Assembly (NCBI GenBank): GCA_037176885.1
Contig: JAWWNJ010000144.1
Coordinates: 532,378 to 596,377, forward strand
Length of the DNA stretch: 64,000 nt
DNA from: Favolaschia claudopus
Taxonomy: Eukaryota; Basidiomycota; Agaricomycetes; Agaricales; Mycenaceae
Reading direction: 5' to 3'
Position 1 is the stretch's first letter. Every line of letters begins with the position of its first letter. Below are positions 32,880 to 43,161 of this stretch, in pieces. The translations under genes were made by a program, and so were the position numbers. The notes under the pieces are model-generated. The model did no database searches and was not told the DNA's origin. It worked only from the letters and a program-made list of their open reading frames with translations.

Positions 32880-34290
32880 GGTGGACCAAGAAAAACGCAG
32901 CAAATCTGCGCCGCGGGTCGCTGAAGCAGTCCTGGCAGTTTATACGAAGGTGAGAAGGAAAACGAAGAAGCAGGAAGTAATTTGAAACTTGGAAGCTTGG
33001 GGTCAACCTGACTACACACCTCATCAAGGCTTCCCGATCCGCGCCTGGGTCCCATTTATCAAAGACTCCTTCTCTCGAAGGCCGTTTGGATTTGTTCGTC
33101 GAGCCTTGACGTCAATTAAGCGCTTTAATGAACGAACACCGGAAAAGAAAATTGCTGACAGAAGAGTCAGCGTTGCGGTCGTGCATGTAATAAATCCTTC
33201 CTGATCTCAGTGACCGGAGTCGCGCCGCGCCGTGGTGCTTGATTTTTGTGCTTTGAAAATTCCATTCGCGGCGCCCGAGGAAACGGGTCCATCAAGTGGC
33301 ATGCTTCGAGCGCAAAGTTGCCTTAAAGAGGGTGAAAACGAACGGACCAATGCTGTTGGGACGGCGGCAACTCGGGACCGTCAAGCATCACGTCACGACA
33401 AAAAAACCCTCGCAAAAGGAATTCGACTAGCCCTTTCAGCGCGATTGAGCGGTGATACCAGGTACGCGCGGGCGAGCATGCAGTCGATGGCGATATAACA
33501 AGTTGGAGACAGCGTATTCTTGCTGAAAACGATGCACCAGAGTTCAGGCTCAACATTGCGGTGATGACTGCGAAGTTAAATGTTCGGCCAGCCTACCTCT
33601 GAGTCCGGCAAATGGCGGAGGTGACCCGAGGCTAAAGTTTTGCGGCAGTCAAAAGGTTATTTGACGCCTGTCAGTCTCACGTTTGTCCTTGCAGATTGCA
33701 ACCCTGCAGGCTATCCACGAGGCGAGGGAATTGTGGAGGCAAATCAAGCGTCCTGATTGGGACCTTAGAACTGGGGTTCGATGGAGATGTTCACGGCTAG
33801 GAGCTGGTTTCGTACTAGTAGTTGTGGTAACTTGTGCGATGCAAATGGTGTGCTATGCGACGACGAGAGCGGCAGGAAGAGCGGCCAGTGAGATATTGAG
33901 TCTGAAACCGCCGGTGATTGCAATTGGTAATTCGTGGTTCTTCTCAATTCGGGTGACCCCGCTTCTGAATCGTGGAGTTGAAAGAATATTGCAGCACAGT
34001 GTTGAATGCCAGGAACAAAAGTTGAGGAGGAACACCCAGACCGGCCGAACACAGCGTTGATAGAGCTGGGTATGCCAAAATGTGCCATTTCAGCGATTGT
34101 AGTGCGCTGTTCACCATTCATCGAGGTTATGCCGTCGACGGCGACCCAGTGGTCCAACTTGAAGCGGAAGTTTCGAGTGAGTTTCTGAAGCGCCTTATTT
34201 GGCCGGTCACGCGCAATTACGTAACTCCAGGATTTCTGCCTTCTCTCATTCTAGTACTCTGTATCGCCGGCGACAGCGTCGCTCGCGACG
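32880..34290. other. 1.4-kb region without a recognised gene
   Basis: Lies between the divergent Mei2-like and MRP17 genes. Open frames of 60-130 codons occur on both strands (for example 33683-34060 + with a hydrophobic stretch 'GAGFVLVVVVTCAMQMV', and 33765-34157 -), but none matched a family and no exon chain could be built. Most likely long 5' untranslated and promoter sequence, possibly with an unrecognised small gene. Confidence 0.35.
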
Positions 34291-34766
34291 ATGCCGATCT
34301 ACCAAATGCTTTGCATAGCTGCGCACTTTCCAGAATATGTACGAAGAGCAATACGTGTCTTGTATGCATTCTCACGCGACACAGAAACATATTCAAGGCC
34401 TCGTGCGGCAATCTGCACTACACATAATGGACGCAGGCGGCGTTGTGCGCAAGATCGAGTCTATAGGTACACGAAATCTTCCCCAACGTATGCGACGGCA
34501 CGGGAACTACCACGAAATGGGGGAGTGCGTATTTCGTTTGGTCTCGTCAGTTTCGAATGAAATTTGCTCAACGCTTCCTGACCAGCTACTGGACGATGCA
34601 TTTCGACTCCGCACCCCGGACACTGTTATCATTGAATGCTCTCATGCGACGAGATCCTCGGGTTGTTCGATGGACAGTATTAAAGCTGGGTAGCAAACCG
34701 GAGGATATCGCAAAACAAGGCAGTCGGACTATTATAGGCGATTCAATCTCCACTCTCGAGATATAG
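34291..34766 (+). CDS. MRP17: Mitochondrial ribosomal protein bS6m (Mrp17)
   Basis: Small-subunit mitoribosome protein of the bacterial S6 family. Start 34291 ('MPIYQMLCIAAHFPEY') has the family's usual short N-terminus. Intron 34339-34384 joins 'FPEY' to 'KHIQGLVRQSALHIMDAGGV'. Intron 34525-34586 joins in phase 2 and gives 'NYHEMGDYWTMHFDSAP'. Core motifs: 'VRKIESIGTRNLPQRMRRH', 'LNALMRRDPRVVRWTVLKLG'. Ends '...GDSISTLEI*'. About 122 residues, normal for fungal Mrp17. It converges on the HAD gene, whose stop is 59 bp away. Confidence 0.92.
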
Positions 34767-34825
34767 GCCGTCCATACATAATTATCTCGCATCGGATGGA
34801 AGTGTTCCTCTCCGAATCTAATTCT

Positions 34826-35892
34826 TCAACGTCCAGGTTGTGCCCGCATCCAATCAAGAACCTCGTGCAAATCGTGGACGACGTTGACTGACTTTGGGAT
34901 GGTGGCTTCCTGTTGATGGTCTGCCCCAGGCCTATCCAGTAACAAAGCATGAAAGCCAGCACTCTCAGCGCCATAATAATCACTGTTGGCCTTCAGGAAT
35001 CGCAAGTTGAATAACCCAGGAACTTACCACGTCAGCTCATCCCCAACGTGTAAACACTCTGCCGGCGTGACTGGCGGCTCGGACTCGACTGCGTCGTTGA
35101 CTCGCTGTAGTAGTATATCGAAGATTTCTGGAGACGGTTTTTCGACGCCTTCGGTCTCACTCAACACAATTGGTCGTAGATACGGCGGGAACTCGAGATC
35201 TTCGAGGACAGACACTGCTGACAGCTTGAGCGAGGCACTAAAGGATCGCCATGGCACATACGCATACGGGCGTCTGCATTGCTCACAACAGCAGTCCGTA
35301 TTCCTTGATTTTTCAGGGCATTCACTTCGGAAGGTTTGAACACGGCCTTTCGCAAAATTCACCAAAGAAGAGAAACTGACAGACTGGGAGCGAATCATCG
35401 AACTCTTTGTATCCTTCTCTACTGCTAAAGGTCTTCATAAGTCGGGGAGTGATCGAAGAAAGCGTCCCGTCCAAGACTAAAGATGTGAATAATGGGTGTT
35501 GACGTCTAAATCGTAGAAGCAATCTGTGCCTTTGGGATCGGCGCCTGCACCAAGAGCTGTTCGCTGTATCACGTCGGACCACCACGAAGAAGAGTCATTG
35601 CCGTAGACAGGTTTCTCAGCGCGAAGTTGTTTGAGTGCTGGGTGACGCTGTAGTAGCAAGACATTGTGGGCTCTGCTGTTCGCCTACCGACATGGAAGGA
35701 GCTTCGGACAGCATCCGGGTTCAGAGGCCCGAGATAGGGCTCAAAAACTCGAGCGTACTGCGATGAGTGTTCTCGGACTCAGAATCCAAGTCTCAAGCCC
35801 GATTTCACTGAGTGGAGTACCTGAACATGGATTGGATAACGTGGAGTTATCAAAGTGTGTAGCAAGTCAAAACTGACGAGCCGAATTTTCAT
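34826..35892 (-). CDS. HAD-superfamily hydrolase-like protein (HDHD3-like)
   Basis: Haloacid-dehalogenase fold protein. Start 35892 gives 'MKIRLVSFDLLHTLITPRYP'. An intron (strong GTACTC...GCAG) joins 'PIHVQ' to 'YARVFEPYLGPLNPDAVRSS'; another joins 'FHV' to 'ALKQLRAEKPVYGNDSSSWW'. HAD motifs: I 'FDLLHTL' (nucleophile Asp present, second Asp of the usual DxD replaced by Leu), II 'TAVVSNADARM', III Lys in 'GVEKPSPEIFD', IV 'CLHVGDELTWDYYGA'. Ends '...HEVLDWMRAQPGR*'. Related eukaryotic proteins (HDHD3 group) have no firmly known substrate. Without the second Asp, the general acid/base of phosphatases is missing, so it may not be a classical phosphatase. Confidence 0.82.
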
Positions 35893-36074
35893 GGCCGTAG
35901 ACGAGTCGCTTTCGTAGAATTGAGTCAACCCAGCGAACGTCAGGACCTAGTCACTGCGATCAGGACTCGGATTCAGAAGCAAGACAGATTTGACAGGTGG
36001 CGGTGAGCCTGTCAATCACTGTGGCACTGTAGTGGCGGTGCTCGCCAACTTGGCCCAGTACTGTATTGTCGTTC

Positions 36075-39000
36075 ATGCTCTTCCGTCTGGTCATATCTTG
36101 GTCGTTCCTTTTTGGATTGAGTGCTGCGCAAGACCCATGTGCCGCCATTGCTGGAAAGAAATGGGTTGCTCCCCAAGAGGCCCGGGCTTGCATGTTCTCG
36201 TTTCCCGTGGACCAAGATAGGAAGTCAAGCGTGAATTCCCCGCGTTTCAAGTTCTGCTGAATACATTGACACCATAAATCTCTGTGTAGTTGATTGAAAC
36301 CGTCAATAAAACGCTCGCTTTCCATACGTCCGTCAATTACCAGGTGGATAAACTCTATCACTTAAGACATGATCTAACTTTCATTTACCGTGACGCTTTT
36401 CAGGTACGAGCCCAAAAACGAGACCAGCTTGAATAGCATCGAATATCTCCAGATTCTGGCCCCGCCCCCTTTCGAGAAATATGTTCATGAAGATATACAT
36501 GGTGATCTGGCCCGAATTCAAGCAACCTCATACCATTCAGACTTTGACCTACATCTTGATCTTTACAACTCCTTTCGACGGCTGAATGACGGTCATTGCG
36601 TGCTTTTGAATCTGTGCTACGACTGCAAGTGCCTCACTCTTGCCAAGGCTTTAGATTAAAACATCGCCCCTTAGCGCTTTATATCAGCTATCTACCGACA
36701 CCTCTTGTCTTGTTGACCGCTGAAGACGGAACGCAGCAGGTTCATATTGCTCCTGAAGCCTTCTCCATTGCTTCCGCAGAATTCCCCGATCAAATTGAGT
36801 TTTGGCAAGCCTCACTTGACGGCAACCTGAAAGGACAGCTTGCCTCGGTCCGTCTATTGATGAATACCAATCGCAGACTTGCGAGCATTTTTTTAGCTTT
36901 CCGGCGCCAAAGTCCTTCTAATAAATGGGCAAGATCCATTCGTTGCCGTGAACCAGAACGCCGAGATTACGGGAGGTTACCAAGCGTTCAGCACTCGACA
37001 GAACTCGTAACCTTTTCTCGTTTCGATTCTTTGACTTGCTCTCATTTCCGGGCAGATTTTTCTCCAGCTATTCCCGAGGTGCAAAGGGCTGGTCATATGT
37101 CATGGGCAATTTTGCTCAACTTGTGCATCCTCTGACCGACTCCGTTCAAATGACTATTCAACGACTCAATAGCAGTACGGTTGAACAAGTCACCCTCCCT
37201 TATCGTGCGCGTATAGGATCAACAGTCAGAAACTTCACCGATTCAGAATCCTATCGGACGAATATGTGCAGGAACGTCACCGCGACCAACGGCTTCAATT
37301 TCTATGATGATCTTCTTACTCAGCAAGAGACTACCTCTCTGCCCTCCGCAGCCTACTTCGAGCAACAGCCTATGCTTGACCACGAAGACCGCAAACACCC
37401 AATGAATGTTATGCTTGACGCTCTGCCGTTAACCGATGTAGAACTTCCGGAAGAGCTGCTCCCTCTGCCCGTTGCCTTGCATCAGAGTTACAGTGTAGCC
37501 CAGTTTTATATGTTGAGCGACAACATAACTGGAGTTCTGGCGCTCGGCAGTTTTTCCGCCGCCAATTTCACTGCCTTTATGGGTAGTTTACTGGACGGGC
37601 TACAAGAACTCAAGTCACAAGGAGTGAGCCGCCTCATCGTTGATGTCGTAAGTTGGCGCCTTAGTACACATATGAACCCATCGTTGACATCGTACCGGTG
37701 TACCAATGAAAGACCAACAATGGAGGAGGCAGGTTTCTTTTCATTATTTTCTGCGGAACACTGAACGCCTTGTGTTCACTTCAGGATATATTTGTATCGC
37801 TCATGTACGCCAGATACTTGTTGCGGGGCTTTACTATACTCATACTTGACACAGTGGCTTCATCGCATTGTAAGCTAGGAGTCTAACGGTCCGGCTTGTG
37901 CTCATCCCCCTCGTCTGGCAAAGCTCATAGGGCCCAAGAACACGTAAGCAATGCTTGTTAATACAGTTCACTGGCTCAACTGCCCGTTCTCAGCACTGAA
38001 CCTCAAGCAGGGCTATATACATGTGCTCGAGCAGGCACCTTGGCTCAGACGATTGTGGAGAAAATCAACAAGGGAGGCGACCCAGAAGAAGTGCTCTCTT
38101 ATAACCCATCCCAGTGGAGAAACTCATCGAACCTTCCCTTTTCTGTCCAATCCCACTGGCTTCGGCCCACAGTTAATCTCACTATCAATGGTCATGAAGA
38201 CGCGTTCAGTCCAAGGTATTTCTCGGTCTGCGAGCGTACCACACTTCCTGACAGGTGTGAAAGATTAGGCGCCGAATGCCAGCCCTTTGAGATGACTCCG
38301 CCTGAAGAGGGTTTGTTCGAGCCCGAGAACATTGTCATCATCTCCAATGGTCGTTGCGCAAGTTCCTGCTCGCTTTTCAGCGTAAGTCTATCGCAAAGTT
38401 TGTGTTTCCGACTACATTCTGTCTTCATTTACATTTAGATCACAATGGCGAAGCATGAGGGTGTCAAGACGGTCGTCATCGGAGGACAGCAAAACGCTAC
38501 GCAACAATACTGCGGCATCGTCGGTGGTCAGAGCACCCATTTTACCGAGATCGACACAGAAATTAAGGTTTGTGTTCTTTACCCTCAAGCCGCATCTTAC
38601 TGATTTGGTATTAGTCCACCCATCTAAAGAACCATACACATGCCCCCCCAGATTTGTACGTCGAGTCTGTATGCAAATTCTCCATTGACAACTGAACCTC
38701 TGTAGCACAACGAATAGGTTGGTCGTCGGATCCCTGCGCTTGAATTATGGCTCAAACACCGTTAGCGTTCTCGGCATTACCTGGCGACTGGCATTTGGCA
38801 TCAACAACCCCACGGAACCTGAGGGTGGGTGCCAGCTTTTCTCAGATAACTCGCGGAACTGATCTTCGCCGCAGAATGGCAAGATCATCCTGCCGACTTC
38901 AATCTACCGCTAACCTTGAAAACGCAAGTCCCTGGGTTGTCAGTGTCCATGTCCATAATTTGATCTGTGATTTGTCAGGGTGAACAAACCATCGGCCATC

Positions 39001-39099
39001 TGGGAGTACACCAAATCGATCTTTCCGCGCGTCAGCGCTGATGTTGCCACAGATTCAACTTACGACCAATTTCGCTTGGCAAGGGCAGACGACAATTAG
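36075..39099 (+). CDS. Secreted peptidase S41-like protein (tail-specific protease/CPAF-like fold)
   Basis: Signal peptide 'MLFRLVISWSFLFGLSAAQ', then 'DPCAAIAGKKWVAPQEARAC'. Domain blocks: 'YHSDFDLHLDLYNSFRRLND', 'GHCVLLNLCYDCN', 'ALYISYLPTPLVLLTAEDG', 'LSGAKVLLINGQDPFVAVNQ', 'ITGGYQAFSTRQNS', and later 'VSRLIVDV...TNNGGGYICIAHWLHRI'. The expected S41 nucleophile region is 'IISNGRCASSCSLFSITM'. C-terminal 'SVLGITWRLAFGINNPTEPE', 'EWQDHPADFNLPL' and 'NKPSAIWEYTKSIFPR'. About a dozen short introns. One (37739-37784) needs a GC donor to keep 'NNGGGYICIAH'. Fungal members are extracellular or vacuolar, with unclear substrates. Converges on SND1 with about 42 bp between stop codons. Confidence 0.82.
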
Positions 39100-39141
39100 G
39101 CGTCGTCTTATTCAATTTTAAATATCTGGAATCCGCCCGAC

Positions 39142-42100
39142 TAATCATCCTCTTCAACGTCTCCGAATTCGAACATGCCTGTGAAAAGCTCAACAGCGCA
39201 AATGAGGAGGAGAAAAATGTTGGTACCAAGACGCTCTTTCTTAGCTTGCGATACGGCACTCTGAAGCTTCTTAACGACTTGAGGATACGCTGCGAGATAC
39301 CTGCAGCCCTTCCGATCGATGGCGGCGACACCGTCGTGTAAGAGCTCCGCATTGATGCAGGCCAAGGGATCCTCAGCGGCTGCAGGGTCTGTAGGGTCCA
39401 TCAGGCGGAGGTGAAGTAGAGACCCCTCCTTGTGATCAATGTTCGCGACGAGCTTGCGTCCTTCGCAGAGTGATCGGAAGCGATCAACCGCCTCGCCAAA
39501 GTATTCGCTTTCAGGCCCAACTAATTTGACGAAACTGGATGGCAATTAGCGTCATTCACGACATAAAAATGCATCCGCTTACCTCAAACGAGCTTCGTGG
39601 GCTTGACCGGGGAGAGAGCGGAATTTCGGCTCAAGGGGTCTGAGGTTTGACAAGGCAACAGTGTCCTGGTTGCCATAATCGATGAAGGTGACCTCAGCCT
39701 CTTTTTTGAGAGCTGATATACGTCGAATTTTGGCTCTGTACCAGGAACCGTCTGAGAATTTGGCTGATACCAGTTCGCCGCTCTTTGGCGTGAAGTTTGG
39801 AGGAGCAGCGGTAGACGACCGGTGATGCAGCGAAAAGTCCCTCATCAACTTTTCCAATGCAGCAATCCCTGTGTGTATTTGAGTCAAATCATCCGACCTT
39901 CGCAATTGATTACATGCCTTCGGTGTTGAGTATCTGAACCGAGAAGGACAAGCCATTCGCGGTGCGTACATCACTGACAATGACGTCAATGTACTGGGGC
40001 TTCAACGGGCCATTCGCGTCTTCAACAGGTGTCGCAGCTTGCTCAGCTTCATCGTCGTAATCTGACCACACCTGTAAGATATTAAGCGACAAAACGAATC
40101 GAGTAAATTGCGCAAACATTTCTCTTTGCTGCTTTGGCCTCGGCCTGCATACACATGAACATGTAACATGGATAGAGAGCGTAAAAATCCGACCTCGGCG
40201 TCATAGAGCTGACGAGACCACGGGAGGCCATCGGCAGAAAACGAATGAACAGTGGCTAAACCCTCTCTGACCAAGGTGACAGCCGCATTGTCCGTTTTGT
40301 TGACATACAATGACCCAATGAAACCCCCAGATTTGTCTAAGGTGTCAACCTCGAACTCGACATCTCGTTGCATGTACCGTCGGGAAGCGAATTCAGCAGC
40401 CTCGCCTCCATAAGGCTCACTCTTCTCGGATGCATTGCGAGCGGTGCGAGGCGCACGTATGCCTACAGGGAAAAATATTACAAAAGTTCGTCGAAGGAAT
40501 GATCGATCTCTACCTCCTAGAACGAGGGTTAATGTTTGGTTGTCCTTCGGCAGTAATAGCCTGAAGAGTGGAAGATTAGTGTGACGACGAAATTGCAGTA
40601 AAAGATTTTACTTGAAACGAGATCCTGCAGCAACATAATCTACAATAGCTGGTATCTTGCCCATCCGCTTAAAGCCGTTTAGGAATTGCGTTGCGCGAGA
40701 CGCGGACTTGGGGGGCAATAAGGAATGACACGATCGTGCAACGACTGCCTCAATTACCTCGGAGATATTCAGCGGTTGCTTTTGTGGAGGCACATCTTTG
40801 CCCGAGTGTATCCCTCGAGTATCGGCAACCGCGCTACAACGATGGATGAGAAACAGTTTGGAACAGCGAACGCGCAGCACTGACGCCTGTTCAGCGGCCA
40901 TGAGCTTGTCATAGTCCGACGCTCGGTCCTCATCGTCACGTTTATGGCGTACTAGGCCAGCCAAACCTTTTTCGATCAATTGTTCAGCGATATTTCTGTA
41001 TGACATTTGAGTTGCTTAAGTTGGTAGGCGAGGAGAGCATTACGCGTTCTGGTTTCCATAACGTATAGTGGCACATTCTCTCTCTTCGAAGTCGCCCTCG
41101 CGAGGGCGTACAAAATCGACGTTGACTTTGACATGTTTACCGATGAGTTTCTTGCGAAGAAATTCCCTTGCCTCTTGGGCATAATGCGCTTGTTTAGGGT
41201 CCGAGAGTCTGAGCGGTTGATTGAAAAAACAGAGGCAAAGATGGCAACTAAACATACTTGGGTCCACGAGTTGAGCTCAGTTGTAGTCGCCGCTCTTTAC
41301 CCGAGTCTTTCTCGGCGACAGAGATCTAAATTCGACATTCGTCGTTTGCGGAACTGCGTGAATATACCGCTGCTGCTACGCACCTGATCCCCACTCCAAA
41401 CGCGAATTACAGTCGCATCAAATACTCTCAATTGACCATTGGATGTAGTGGTATTTGATTTTGAAGCAGAGGTGACAGGGGCATTGGCGTACAGGCAAAG
41501 ACGCTTCTCTTTGGCGTTTTTCTCGGCCGCCCGTAATTTCTCCATGCCACCGGAGCTGGCAAGCATTCCGGCATGCCAGTCAACAACACGAGCCAGACCA
41601 GCAGCAACCAGATGTTCGGCCACATTTCCGGCAGGATGTAGAACTAGTCGAAACCTAAGTATTATCACACAACCCACATGGAAAGACACACCCGTCCCAA
41701 TGAATATGCTTGCAGGAGTAGGCGCGCCACCATTTGCCCCACTTTGAAACGGCGTGGCAGATGAGGTGGGCAGTGAGAGTATTTGAACGCGCACGGCCCG
41801 TTGGAGAAGACGCGATTCAGTAAAGAATTTGGCCTGTAAAAGTGTCCACGAACATGAAAGAAATTTGCATACAACACGTACCTCTTCTCCCCATGGTTCT
41901 GAAGGCTCACCTTGCTTGGATGCTGTTCGAGCGCTCCGAACGCCAGCAAGAGCGATATTGACCACTTGATGTTCGCCGTCTGGCATGAGCAATCGGACGC
42001 GGACAGTGGATCCGTCGCGGACTTGCTCAACAATGCCTTGTGATACTTGAGTTTGTGCCACGAAAACCTTGCTAGAAAGACACTATACCATCGAGTGACT

Positions 42101-42761
42101 TTCCTTTCCACTCGGAGACAAAGGCCTGTGAGTCTTCGGGCATCGTATGATGGACGGTGCGGGCTTGAGGTCCATGCGGGTTCCAAATCCCTTTCCCCGC
42201 AGATTTTGCTTCGTTTTCGTACTCACGCTTCCGCATATCCTCCTCTGTGGGTTCCCGCTTTATGTCTTTCATCTTTGCCCACCCATTTCTCAACAATTCT
42301 GCGATGATATCATGGCCTGCAATTTGTGCATTGCCAAAGTCTCGTTCGCGGGCTTCGTCGTTGGGTGGAAGGGAATGGGTGGAAACGAAAGTGATCTCTT
42401 TCCCGACCGCAAGTGCTATTCCGCGGGTTGATTCAAAGAACAAACCGACAGCGGAGGAGCGACACACCTCGCAGAAACTCTCGGGATTCCCAACTCCAGG
42501 GCTCGTCCTCTCTAGTGGATGTTCCTAAGCGTGGCGCAACAATATCTGCAAGATGTAGTATACTTTTACTGTCATGAGAGAGCGCCGTGAATTCATCTGC
42601 ATCAGGACACGAACCGCTCCTTGGGCGGTTGACCTTGAGGGCCTGCCCTACCACGTAGAACTATAGGGGGCGTCGGACACGACCGATTTGGGGCCAAACT
42701 CATAGAACCCACCGAGAGTGTCGCCGGATACGACTGATTTAACGATGGCTTTCAAAGACAT
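39142..42761 (-). CDS. SND1: Tudor-SN / SND1, staphylococcal-nuclease-like RNA-binding protein
   Basis: Multi-domain regulator of RNA metabolism: tandem staphylococcal-nuclease-like (SN) folds, a Tudor domain and a partial SN fold. Start 42761 '[16 protein letters not shown]'. Intron 1 joins to '[16 protein letters not shown]'; intron 2 joins to '[20 protein letters not shown]'. SN1 continues '[20 protein letters not shown]' and 'RNGWAKMKD'. SN2 starts '[20 protein letters not shown]' and has '[20 protein letters not shown]'. SN3 '[13 protein letters not shown]', '[19 protein letters not shown]', '[18 protein letters not shown]'. SN4 '[20 protein letters not shown]'. Tudor '[20 protein letters not shown]' and '[20 protein letters not shown]'. 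Final part '[20 protein letters not shown]' and '...[12 protein letters not shown]'. It localises to cytoplasm and stress granules in other eukaryotes. No broken domain seen. Confidence 0.93.
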
Positions 42762-43161
42762 GGTAGAATGGGAGAATTGGGGACAATTTTTGGAGGTTGT
42801 AAGGGCTTCACACGACACGACTAGCTAGCGCTTACGTAAGGGAAATCGCGATCTTTTCAAAGTGACACGCTGTGACACGTCGACAACTAAGTTAACTTAG
42901 AATTCGGCGTGGGACCAAGTAGGAGATATTATGTACAGTGCACAGCCCGGCTGTCCAGTAAACATCGCTCGCAAGAGATATCCGGTTCGATGTTGCCGCC
43001 AACCACCAAAATATGTATGGCCAAAAGCCGAGCGCCCGATACTTCGAGCTCGTAGTACGGAAGTCCATCGGCTGCCAGCGAGGGGCATTCTGAAATCCTC
43101 GACGAGGGGAAGGTCACCAGAGACGGTTGAGATAGTGAACGGCCAAGTATTTCCAGCTTCG
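42762..43161. promoter_or_regulatory. SND1 upstream region with palindromes and a bZIP-type site
   Basis: 400 bp between the SND1 start and the UPF2 stop, no gene. Holds CTTACGTAAG (42831-42840, containing the bZIP-type TTACGTAA) about 70 bp before the SND1 ATG, a direct repeat GTGACAC (42862-42868 and 42872-42878), and a perfect 14-bp palindrome CTAAGTTAACTTAG (42887-42900). AGCGCTTAC just before the bZIP site is the reverse complement of part of the 16.1-kb repeat unit. Confidence 0.4.

Noticed and set aside
33683..34157. Possible gene on either strand with a hydrophobic segment
   Set aside because: No exon chain, family motif or consistent frame could be built; kept only as an unexplained region.
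35960..36361. 133-codon minus-strand frame
   Set aside because: Antisense to the signal-peptide exon of the S41 gene; no motif.
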